A stretch of 9,188 nt of DNA from Pelagilacustribacter hypolimneticus. GTDB taxonomy: Bacteria > Pseudomonadota > Alphaproteobacteria > Pelagibacterales > Pelagibacteraceae. Below are positions 1-6,723 of the stretch, one piece after another. Location: positions 1 through 9,188 of the forward strand of contig CBDDXH010000044.1 in NCBI GenBank assembly GCA_965235125.1, written 5' to 3'. The number at the start of each line of letters is the position of its first letter. Within the stretch, counting starts at the first letter, position 1. The position numbers and the translations under genes are program-made. The notes beneath the pieces are model-generated. The model was not told where the DNA came from, did no database searches, and saw only the letters and a program-made list of their open reading frames with translations.

Positions 1-207
1 GCAAAATCGAAAGGTATTAAAGTTATAGAGCGTAAAATCAAACCAGAAGAAATGTCTAATTTTGTAGGTTGTTTTTTAACCGGAACCGCAGCAGAAGTAA
101 CGCCAGTTGCATCTATTGATAAGTATAATTTTAAAGTCTGCAATGTAATCACGGATCTTTCCGAAAGCTACCAAGGTCTTGTTAGAAAAAAGAAAGACGC
201 TGCTTAG
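1..207 (+). CDS. ilvE: Branched-chain amino acid aminotransferase, C-terminal fragment (partial at left edge)
   Basis: Frame 1 is open from the first base to a TAG at 205-207, giving the last 68 residues of a class IV PLP-dependent aminotransferase. The diagnostic part is LTGTAAEVTPVASID (about residues 27-41), the conserved C-terminal segment of IlvE-type enzymes that shapes the cofactor phosphate and substrate carboxylate pocket, followed by a typical ending (ITDLSESYQGLVRKK). The family interconverts Leu, Ile and Val with their 2-oxo acids, using 2-oxoglutarate/glutamate, in the cytoplasm. The catalytic lysine and the start lie outside the window. The stop overlaps by 4 bases (204-207) with the stop of the convergent methyltransferase gene, so there is no room for a separate terminator. 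D-amino acid aminotransferase and aminodeoxychorismate lyase share the fold, but GTAAEVTPV points to IlvE. Confidence 0.85.
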   Translation, partial: AKSKGIKVIERKIKPEEMSNFVGCFLTGTAAEVTPVASIDKYNFKVCNVITDLSESYQGLVRKKKDAA

Positions 208-947
208 TTTTTTTTAGCAATTATTAATACTGACCAAGCAAAATATTTAAAGTTTTTAATTTTAAAAAAATAGTTGTCTAATTTGCAAAGAATTTTAAAC
301 AATAATGATTTTTCAGGTTTTATATAAAACAGAAAAAATACTAAAGTAAAAAAACCATAATAATTAATTTTTACATTTTTAAATAAAGAATTAATTAAAT
401 CAAAATCTTTTTTTATAAAAGGATGTTCATCCACTGATCTAGAATTAGGTGTTAAATTTCTATAAAAATTTATTATGGGGTTAGTTCCTAAAGGTTCTAT
501 AAAAACCATTTCACCATCATCTTTAAGGACTTTACTAATTTCATTAATTGCTTTTTCCATATTTAAATGGTGAAGAATTCCGCTGCCAAAAACTAAATCA
601 AAAGTTTTTTCTTTTAATTTTAAATTTTCACAATTATCAATTAAATATTCAATTTTAAAATTTAAGTTTTTTGCGCTTTGAACCGCTTTATCTATTGAAA
701 CTTCAGATATATCTACACCAACTAATCTTTTTGGATTGGACTTAGCAATTTTTTCCGTAACACTTCCAACACCGCAACCATAATCAAGAACTATTTTTTG
801 ATTTACTTTTTTAGATATTATTAAATTAAAATCTTCAAACATATTATGAAGAGCTTTATAAAATATGTTTTCAAATCTACTTTTTTTTTTTGATTGAAGA
901 TCGTTGTGAAAATTTTTTTCTCTTAAATTAATTTCTGTTAAACTCAT
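204..947 (-). CDS. Class I SAM-dependent methyltransferase, substrate unknown
   Basis: A 247-residue protein with a Methyltransf_11/UbiE-like Rossmann domain. Motif I is VLDYGCGVG (53-61), the acidic end of strand 2 is GVDIS (77-81), motif post-II/III is FDLVFGSGILHHL (116-128), and strand 5 is LKDDGEMVFIEPLG (141-154). A segment around NPIINFYRNLTPNSRS and DEHPF (156-177) follows, as in a common family of uncharacterised bacterial methyltransferases. The C-terminal part is unusually aromatic and hydrophobic (about 196-209 and 219-245), which could be a lipid- or substrate-contacting cap; there is no signal peptide. It is the last gene of the minus-strand operon, 4 bases after pgsA, so its product is probably co-expressed with phosphatidylglycerophosphate synthase. 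That position does not prove a lipid substrate. A run of 11 A (coding strand) spans codons 19-23. No strong ribosome binding site precedes the ATG. The fold is certain; small-molecule, quinone, lipid or sugar substrates all remain possible. Confidence 0.85.
   Translation of the reverse strand: MSLTEINLREKNFHNDLQSKKKSRFENIFYKALHNMFEDFNLIISKKVNQKIVLDYGCGVGSVTEKIAKSNPKRLVGVDISEVSIDKAVQSAKNLNFKIEYLIDNCENLKLKEKTFDLVFGSGILHHLNMEKAINEISKVLKDDGEMVFIEPLGTNPIINFYRNLTPNSRSVDEHPFIKKDFDLINSLFKNVKINYYGFFTLVFFLFYIKPEKSLLFKILCKLDNYFFKIKNFKYFAWSVLIIAKKN
881..891 (-). repeat. 11-base poly-A tract inside the methyltransferase coding region
   Basis: Eleven consecutive T on the + strand (A on the coding strand) encode the Lys-Lys-Lys at about residues 20-22 of the methyltransferase. 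It is the longest homopolymer I noticed in the window and lies close to the start codon, where a one-base slip would truncate the protein. In such an AT-rich genome it may simply reflect composition. Confidence 0.8.
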
Positions 948-951
948 TTAA

Positions 952-1539
952 TTAGTTATTCTTATTATCTTCAGATATTGCATGTTCTATACCCTTTATA
1001 AGATAGTCATATCCGGTGTATAAGGTTAAAAAAGCAGAGACCCATAAAAACATTATCCCGATAGTTTCAGCATTATAGTCTTTAAAATTAATTATTTTAT
1101 TTCCAACTTCACCTGTTAATAGAATTGAAATTGAGAACATTTGTAAAAAAGTTTTAAATTTTGCAAGCTTTGTAACTGGTATGGAAAAACTAATCTTAGC
1201 TAAAAATTCTCGTAAACTAGAAATTAGTATTTCTCTAACTAGAATAATAATAGCTGCTATTACTTCATAATTTTTAATTGTCTCATTCATCACCAGCAAA
1301 ACTAAAGCAGCACATACTAAAATCTTATCAGCAATAGGATCTAATAGCTCTCCAAGCTTCGATTCTTCTTTAAGTAATCTTGCTAATAAACCATCTAAAA
1401 AATCTGTAAAACTTGCAATTACAAATAAGAAAAATGGAATTAGATCTCCATACATTCCTGGTAAAAAAAAAGTTAGTACAAATATGGGAACGATAATAAT
1501 TCTACCGATGGTAAGAATATTTGGTATTTTTAATCTCAT
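952..1539 (-). CDS. pgsA: CDP-diacylglycerol--glycerol-3-phosphate 3-phosphatidyltransferase
   Basis: A 195-residue inner-membrane enzyme that transfers phosphatidate from CDP-diacylglycerol to sn-glycerol 3-phosphate, making phosphatidylglycerophosphate, the committed step toward phosphatidylglycerol and cardiolipin. The CDP-alcohol phosphotransferase signature D-x2-D-G-x2-A-R-x8-G-x3-D-x3-D is complete: D46, D49, G50, A53, R54, G63, D67 and D71. The acidic residues bind metal, and D71 is the expected catalytic base. The N-terminus (RLKIPNILTIGRI) is the usual PgsA opening leading into the first membrane helix. Further hydrophobic helices lie near 32-47, 73-87, 93-110 and 160-180, consistent with the six-helix family fold. 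Length is close to the usual 180-200. It starts 6 bases after the uvrC stop, an arrangement (uvrC then pgsA) also known from other proteobacteria, and there is no clear Shine-Dalgarno. The charged C-terminus (SEDNKNN) is unremarkable. Phosphatidylserine and cardiolipin synthases share the motif, but length, N-terminus and context favour PgsA. Confidence 0.95.
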   Translation of the reverse strand: MRLKIPNILTIGRIIIVPIFVLTFFLPGMYGDLIPFFLFVIASFTDFLDGLLARLLKEESKLGELLDPIADKILVCAALVLLVMNETIKNYEVIAAIIILVREILISSLREFLAKISFSIPVTKLAKFKTFLQMFSISILLTGEVGNKIINFKDYNAETIGIMFLWVSAFLTLYTGYDYLIKGIEHAISEDNKNN

Positions 1540-1545
1540 TTAAAT

Positions 1546-3384
1546 TTATTCGTGAAAATAATTATATATTTTTTTAGCTATATTGTCTTTAATACCCTCA
1601 ACTGATTTTAAATCATCGAGACTTGCAGACTCGATTGATTTTGCAGATCCAAAATAGTTTAACAAAGCTCTTTTTCTTTGTTTACCTATTCCAGCTATTT
1701 GATCTAATAAAGATTTACTTAGGTTTTTTTTTCTTTTTGCTCGATGTGAACTGATAGCAAATCGATGAGCCTCATCTCTTAATCTTTGAATAAAAAAGAG
1801 CAATGGATCATTTTTTTCTAATTTAAATTCATTATTCTCAAAATACATTTTTTCTTCACCCGCATTTCTATTTTTACCTTTGGCTATTGCTATAATTGGT
1901 AAATCATGAAGTCCCAACTCATTTAAAACTTCTCTGCTAATTGAATATTGACCTTTTCCACCATCTATCATGATTAAATCTGGTAAAGATAAAGACCCCG
2001 ATTGTTCTTTAACAGCTTTAGAAAATCTTCTAAACAAAACTTCTTTGAGCATGCCATAGTCATCACCTTTTACCAATTCATTTTTTATATTAAATTTTCG
2101 GTATCTTTTTTTTATAAAGCCCTCATTACCAAAACATATTAAAGCACCAATACAATCTGTGCCTTGATTATGGCTATTATCATAAACCTCTAATAAATTT
2201 ATATTGCTGTTAAGGTTAAATTTTTTAATTAAACTATCAATTAAATTGTCATTGCTTTGAGTTTCGTAAATTTTTTGAGATAAAGCTTGTTTAGCATTTT
2301 TTTCAGCTAGGTAAGCAAGATTTTTTTCTTCCTTTGATTTAGCTTCTCTTAATATTATTTCTTTTTTTTCCTTATTTTGAAATGCTTCTTCCAGAAGATC
2401 TTTTTCTGAAACATTGTGATTAGTTATTATTAATTTTGGAATAGTTTTATTTTCATAAAACTGAGGTAAAAAAGAAGAAAGAATATTTTCTAATTTTTCA
2501 TCTGGGTCATGTTTTGGAAAATATGCTTGATTACCCCAGTTTTGTTTTGATCTAAAAAAGAAAACTTGAATGCAAGTTCTACCAGAATCTTTAAAAATAC
2601 CAATGACATCTGCTTCGTTTAAATTAGATTGGTTAATTTTTTGCGAGGATTGAATCTGCGCTAGCGCTTTAATCTTGTCTCTAATTACTGCAGCTTTTTC
2701 GTAATCGAGCTCTTTACTTGCTTTTTCCATTTCTTGAGATAAGTTTTCTTGAATTTTTCGTGACTCACCCGATATAAAATCTACAGCATCATTTACTGTT
2801 TTTTTATAATCTTTTTCATTAATATATTTAACACACGGTGCAGAACATCTCTTTATTTGATGAAGCATGCAGGGCCTATTCCTATTTTTAAAAACATTGT
2901 CATCACAAACTCTTAACATAAAAACTTTCTGTAAAATTTTTATAGTCCAATTTGCTGAACCAGCTGAGGTAAAGGGTCCAAAATAATATCCTTCTTTAGA
3001 TTTTTTTCCTCTTAGCTTAATAATTTGAGGCCATTGATCATTATTACTTATGAAAATATATGGGAATGATTTGTCATCTCTTAACAAGATATTAAATCTT
3101 GGTTTATGTTTTTTAATTAAATTTGCTTCAAGAAGTAAAGCCTCACTTTCATTTGATGTAGTTGTAGTTTCTAAGTCCGTTGTTAGAGCTAACATTCTTT
3201 CAATTCTAATAGGCAAGCTATTGTCAGATACGTAACTCTTAAGTCTGTTTGGAATATTTTTAGCTTTACCTATGTAGAGAATTTCTTTTTTTTCACCTAG
3301 CATTTTATAAACGCCCGGGTTATTTGAAATATAAGGTATTTTATCTTTAATAATTTTTTTACCCTTTTCTAAATTGCTTATCAT
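1546..3384 (-). CDS. uvrC: Excinuclease ABC subunit C
   Basis: A 612-residue UvrC, the nuclease that cuts damaged DNA on both sides of a lesion after UvrA and UvrB have located it. The N-terminal GIY-YIG nuclease (3' incision) has GVY at 24-26, YIG at 37-39, R47 and E86. Four cysteines, C160, C172, C180 and C184, keep the 12/8/4 spacing of the iron-sulfur ligands described for UvrC. A UVR motif (about 217-242, LDYEKAAVIRDKI) contacts the matching motif of UvrB. The RNase H-like domain (5' incision) has D402 in YDNSHNQG, D441/D442 in KGDDYG, D474 in MIDGGKGQ, and H540 in RDEAHRFAI. Tandem helix-hairpin-helix motifs (about 557-612) bind DNA. Length matches the family and no catalytic residue is missing. 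Its ATG overlaps the folB TGA (ATGA, 3381-3384), suggesting translational coupling. Being in one operon with uvrB is notable, since the two are unlinked in many bacteria. Confidence 0.98.
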   Translation of the reverse strand: MISNLEKGKKIIKDKIPYISNNPGVYKMLGEKKEILYIGKAKNIPNRLKSYVSDNSLPIRIERMLALTTDLETTTTSNESEALLLEANLIKKHKPRFNILLRDDKSFPYIFISNNDQWPQIIKLRGKKSKEGYYFGPFTSAGSANWTIKILQKVFMLRVCDDNVFKNRNRPCMLHQIKRCSAPCVKYINEKDYKKTVNDAVDFISGESRKIQENLSQEMEKASKELDYEKAAVIRDKIKALAQIQSSQKINQSNLNEADVIGIFKDSGRTCIQVFFFRSKQNWGNQAYFPKHDPDEKLENILSSFLPQFYENKTIPKLIITNHNVSEKDLLEEAFQNKEKKEIILREAKSKEEKNLAYLAEKNAKQALSQKIYETQSNDNLIDSLIKKFNLNSNINLLEVYDNSHNQGTDCIGALICFGNEGFIKKRYRKFNIKNELVKGDDYGMLKEVLFRRFSKAVKEQSGSLSLPDLIMIDGGKGQYSISREVLNELGLHDLPIIAIAKGKNRNAGEEKMYFENNEFKLEKNDPLLFFIQRLRDEAHRFAISSHRAKRKKNLSKSLLDQIAGIGKQRKRALLNYFGSAKSIESASLDDLKSVEGIKDNIAKKIYNYFHE

Positions 3385-3791
3385 TTTCTTTTTTTTAGAA
3401 TTTCAATACCCACTGAAGAAGCATTCTTAATAATTTCTGGCTTTTCTATTCTCAGTTTAATTTTAATAATATTTTTGTTTATAAATAGATTTGAAAATAT
3501 TTTTTCAGCTAAAGTCTCTAAAAGATCATAATGTTTTTTTTGAGTTAATTTTTTTACATTACTAATAACTTCTTCATAATTAACGATATTGTCGAGATTA
3601 TTACCGCTTGGTTTTAGAAATGGATTGATATTAATTTCAATATTAAACTTAATTTGTTGCTTTTTCTTCTTTTCAAAATCATGAATTCCTATTGAGGTTT
3701 TAAAAACCAAGTCTTTGATTAATACTTTTCTTTTATAAGTATATTTTTCTATATTTGGAAAATTTAAGACTTTTAAATTTTTATTTTTCAT
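3381..3791 (-). CDS. folB: Dihydroneopterin aldolase/epimerase family protein (FolB/FolX)
   Basis: A 136-residue protein of the FolB family, which cleaves 7,8-dihydroneopterin to 6-hydroxymethyl-dihydropterin and glycolaldehyde in folate synthesis; members also epimerise dihydroneopterin to dihydromonapterin. The core aligns without gaps to the E. coli FolB opening: SIGIHDFEKKKKQQIKFNIEI (33-53, first part) against the IGVYDWE segment. Y72 in NIVNYEEV corresponds to the active-site Tyr, E92 in LLETLAEKI to the pterin-anchoring Glu, and K117 in RIEKPE to the catalytic Lys. Odd: the conserved active-site Glu (E22 in S. aureus, E21 in E. coli numbering) is replaced by K44; E. coli FolX has Arg there. 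There is also an extra N-terminal stretch of about 20 residues. Start and stop both overlap neighbours by 4 bases (ATGA at 3788-3791 and 3381-3384), coupling it to the upstream pteridine reductase-like gene and to uvrC. The family call is firm; aldolase versus epimerase as the main activity is open. Confidence 0.88.
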   Translation of the reverse strand: MKNKNLKVLNFPNIEKYTYKRKVLIKDLVFKTSIGIHDFEKKKKQQIKFNIEININPFLKPSGNNLDNIVNYEEVISNVKKLTQKKHYDLLETLAEKIFSNLFINKNIIKIKLRIEKPEIIKNASSVGIEILKKRK

Positions 3792-4543
3792 TCTTTAATA
3801 TTAATTATATCAGGGGTCAGCCAAGCTATATTTTGACCACTATCTACAGGGATAATGTGCCCTGTTATATTATCATTTTTTATTAAAAATTTTATTGCTG
3901 AACAAATATTCTCAGTTTCTACTTTTTTTTTCAGTAAAGTTGCCTGCCATTGTTTTTTAAAATGCTTTTCGGTTTGTCTTTTATTTTTAAGTGTTGGACC
4001 AGGTGCTATACCGTTCACTCTAATATTCGGTGCAAATTTCATAGCACTTACTTTTGTTAAAGTTTGAAGTCCAGTCTTGCTTAAAGTGTAAGATAAAAAA
4101 TGAGGCGTTAATTTAAATATTCTCTGATCGATAATATTAATAATATTTCCTTTATTTTTTTTAGTAAATTTATAAAAATCTCTAGAAAGTAAGGAAGGAG
4201 ATTTCAGATTTATATTTAAGTGTTTATCAAATTTTTTTTCATCAAAATTTTCTATATTATCGTTTTCAAATATGGAGGCATTATTAATTAAACAATCAAT
4301 ACCTTTCATTTTTTTATAAGCATAAGGAATAATTTTTTTTGTTTCATTAATTATGTTTAAATTAGCTTTAAATAAAAAAATCTCTGTACCAAGGCTTTCT
4401 AGATTTATTTTTAGCTCCTTAACTTCTGCAGAAGATTTATTATAATGTAATAAAATTTTGACATCGAAATTAGCTAAAGACTTGGCAATAGCTGCACCAA
4501 TTCTTGTTGCCGCACCAGTTATAATTATTTTTTTGGCTTCCAT
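3788..4543 (-). CDS. folM: Pteridine reductase / FolM-like short-chain dehydrogenase (dihydromonapterin or dihydrofolate reductase candidate)
   Basis: A 251-residue cytoplasmic SDR. The dinucleotide motif is TGAATRIG (9-16), with Arg in place of the usual Gly, as in PTR1 and FolM; this is typical of NADPH-preferring pteridine reductases. The next segment, LLHYNKSSAEVKEL (31-44), resembles the PTR1 phosphate-binding region. NNAS is at 87-90. The catalytic set is D139, Y152 and K156, with D-to-Y spacing of 13 and Y-x3-K, matching the Asp-Tyr-Lys of Leishmania PTR1 (D181/Y194/K198) and of E. coli FolM rather than the Ser-Tyr-Lys of ordinary SDRs. VNGIAPGPT (176-184) and TGHIIPVDSGQ (227-237) complete the fold. 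PTR1/FolM enzymes reduce dihydropterins and can reduce dihydrofolate. The ATG lies inside uvrB (19-base overlap) and is supported because the first beta strand starts at residue 5. The TGA overlaps the folB ATG. The symbol is by similarity; the substrate is inferred. Confidence 0.8.
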   Translation of the reverse strand: MEAKKIIITGAATRIGAAIAKSLANFDVKILLHYNKSSAEVKELKINLESLGTEIFLFKANLNIINETKKIIPYAYKKMKGIDCLINNASIFENDNIENFDEKKFDKHLNINLKSPSLLSRDFYKFTKKNKGNIINIIDQRIFKLTPHFLSYTLSKTGLQTLTKVSAMKFAPNIRVNGIAPGPTLKNKRQTEKHFKKQWQATLLKKKVETENICSAIKFLIKNDNITGHIIPVDSGQNIAWLTPDIINIKE

Positions 4544-6696
4544 TTTTTTGCTGCTTTGTTTACTTTGACACCAGGCATACCCATTGTAGATCGTCCTTTA
4601 GGATATATTTTATTATTTAAATTATACTGACTAATTTTAGGATTCAAATTAATTTCAAGTTCACTAGCTTCTAGTTTTCGAATTTCATCTCTCATTCTCG
4701 CTGCCTCTTCAAATTCTAGGTTAGCAGCCGATTCTTTCATTTGTTTATTTAGAGCCTTAAGATGTTTTTTTAAATTTCCTCCGATATTTGATTCTCCGTT
4801 TAATTGTACATAATCTTTTTCGTAAACCGATGATAAAATATCTCCAATATCTTTCTTAATTGACATGGCCGTAATATTATTTTTTTTATTGAATTCGGAT
4901 TGTTTGTTTCTTCTTCTATCTGTCTCACTAATTGCTTTTTTAATACTTTTAGTAATTTTATCGGCATATAAAATAACTTTTCCATCAATATTTCTTGCTG
5001 CTCTTCCAATGGTTTGAATTAATGATGTTTCTGACCTTAAGAATCCTTCTTTGTCAGCATCAAGAATTGCCACAAGAGCGCATTCAGGAATATCTAATCC
5101 TTCTCTTAGTAAATTTATACCAACCAAAATATCAAAAACACCCATACGTAAATCTCTAATAATTTCAATTCTTTCTAGAGTGTCTATATCTGAGTGCATA
5201 TACCTAACTTTCAAACCATTCTCATGGAGGTACTCAGTTAAATCTTCTGCCATTTTTTTGGTAAGTGTGGTTGCTAAAATCCTAAAGCCATTGCTTATTA
5301 CTTTTGCAGCCTCGTGCATCAGGTCATCAACTTGTGTTTTTGCAGGTCTAATTTCAACAGGCGGATCAATTAATCCTGTTGGTCTAATAATTTGTTCTAT
5401 AAAATCATTATTAGTTTGTTTTAATTCCCACGGGCCAGGTGTTGCAGAAACAAATATAGTTTGAGTTCTCATCGTATCCCATTCTTCAAATTTTAAAGGC
5501 CTATTATCCATGCAGGATGGCAATCTAAAACCATATTCAGCTAAAGTTTTTTTTCTAGTATGGTCACCTTTATACATTCCATTTAATTGCGGAATAGTTA
5601 CATGGCTTTCATCAACAAATATAATCGAATTATCTGGAAAATATTCAAATAAAGTCGGAGGTGGTTCTCCAGCTTTTCTACCAGATAAATATCTAGAATA
5701 ATTTTCTATTCCATTACACGTTCCTGTAGCTTCGATCATTTCTAAATCAAACTTAGTTCTTTCTCGCAACCTTTGCGCCTCTAACAATTTATTATTTTTT
5801 TCATGTTCTTTTAAAGTCTGCTCTAATTCAATTTTGATTTCTTTAATAGCTTGCTCCATAGTAGGTTTTGGTGTGATGTAGTGACTATTTGCATAAATTT
5901 TTATTAACGAATAATCATTATAGGTATCTCCAGTTAAAGGGTCGAACTCTTCAATTTTATTTAATTTATTGAAATCAAAACATAATCTCCAAGCTCTATC
6001 TTCTAAGTGCGAAGGAAATATTTCTAAATTTTCTCCTCTTACACGGAATGTTCCTCTGAAGAAACTTTGATCATTTCTTTTGTATTGTAAAGTCACAAAC
6101 ATTCGAATTAAATCATCTCTCTTGTATTCATTATTTTTTTTAAGAGTTAAAGTCATTTTGCTGTAAGCCTCAACCGACCCTAAGCCATAAATACAAGAAA
6201 CGCTGGCAACGATAATAACATCATCTCTTTCTAACAAAGAACGTGTTGCTGAGTGACGCATTCTATCTATCTGCTCATTTATTGAAGCTTCTTTTTCTAT
6301 ATAAGTATCTGATCTTGGAACGTATGCTTCAGGAGTATAATAATCATAATAGGAGACAAAATATTCAACAGCGTTATTAGGAAAAAAACTTTTAAATTCA
6401 CCGTACAACTGAGCAGCTAGTGTTTTATTGGGAGCAAGTATTAAAGCTGGTCTGTTAGTTGCTTCTATGACCTTAGCCATTGTAAAAGTTTTTCCAGAAC
6501 CGGTGACACCCAAAAGCACTTGTTCACGGTTGTTTTTTTCAAGATTTTCAATTAACTTTTTTATCGCCCTTGGTTGGTCACCATCAGGCTGAAAATCACT
6601 CTTAATTTTAAATTTAATTCCACCTTCAAGTTTTTTTTTAACTTGACTGTGGGCAATCTCCAAATCCGCTATTTTTTCTTGGTAAGTGTTTTGCAT
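4525..6696 (-). CDS. uvrB: Excinuclease ABC subunit B
   Basis: A 723-residue UvrB, the ATP-driven damage-verification subunit that is loaded onto DNA by UvrA and recruits UvrC. Visible elements: Walker A GVTGSGKT (63-70); the beta-hairpin that inserts between the strands, with YYDYYTPEAYVP (116-127); the Walker B/DEAD-like DESH (362-365); SAT (417-419); motif V around GINLLREGLDIPE (526-538); motif VI QTIGRAARN (561-569); and a C-terminal UVR motif (about 644-678, LEFEEAARMRDEI) that pairs with UvrC. It is longer than the 673-residue E. coli protein through about 25 extra N-terminal residues and a basic tail containing GRSTMGMPG (701-709), which I recognise from alphaproteobacterial UvrB. It is the first gene of the operon, with its ATG about 40 bases from the divergent aminotransferase. 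I see no Shine-Dalgarno sequence and no GTTC-N7-GTTC-type LexA box in the short upstream region. Its 3' end overlaps the next gene by 19 bases. Confidence 0.98.
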   Translation of the reverse strand: MQNTYQEKIADLEIAHSQVKKKLEGGIKFKIKSDFQPDGDQPRAIKKLIENLEKNNREQVLLGVTGSGKTFTMAKVIEATNRPALILAPNKTLAAQLYGEFKSFFPNNAVEYFVSYYDYYTPEAYVPRSDTYIEKEASINEQIDRMRHSATRSLLERDDVIIVASVSCIYGLGSVEAYSKMTLTLKKNNEYKRDDLIRMFVTLQYKRNDQSFFRGTFRVRGENLEIFPSHLEDRAWRLCFDFNKLNKIEEFDPLTGDTYNDYSLIKIYANSHYITPKPTMEQAIKEIKIELEQTLKEHEKNNKLLEAQRLRERTKFDLEMIEATGTCNGIENYSRYLSGRKAGEPPPTLFEYFPDNSIIFVDESHVTIPQLNGMYKGDHTRKKTLAEYGFRLPSCMDNRPLKFEEWDTMRTQTIFVSATPGPWELKQTNNDFIEQIIRPTGLIDPPVEIRPAKTQVDDLMHEAAKVISNGFRILATTLTKKMAEDLTEYLHENGLKVRYMHSDIDTLERIEIIRDLRMGVFDILVGINLLREGLDIPECALVAILDADKEGFLRSETSLIQTIGRAARNIDGKVILYADKITKSIKKAISETDRRRNKQSEFNKKNNITAMSIKKDIGDILSSVYEKDYVQLNGESNIGGNLKKHLKALNKQMKESAANLEFEEAARMRDEIRKLEASELEINLNPKISQYNLNNKIYPKGRSTMGMPGVKVNKAAKKWKPKK

Positions 6697-6723
6697 TTCG
6701 TGTAATTAATAATTTAAAAAAAC

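Noticed and set aside
201..219. Possible terminator: TGCT, T-rich loop, AGCA followed by A/T-rich bases
   Set aside because: A four-base stem with an 11-base loop is too weak, and the T run lies in the loop rather than after the stem.
3855..4067. Plus-strand open frames opposite the SDR, and similar ones at 3050-3235 and 5510-5701
   Set aside because: They are antisense to well-conserved coding sequence, with Cys/Phe/Ser-rich translations typical of reverse-complement shadows.
4800..5009. Minus-strand alternative frame within uvrB
   Set aside because: It lies out of frame inside an intact uvrB and encodes nothing recognisable.
5051..5464. Plus-strand open frame of 137 codons inside uvrB
   Set aside because: It is antisense to conserved UvrB helicase motifs, has no recognisable domain or start signal, and is a shadow of the real gene.
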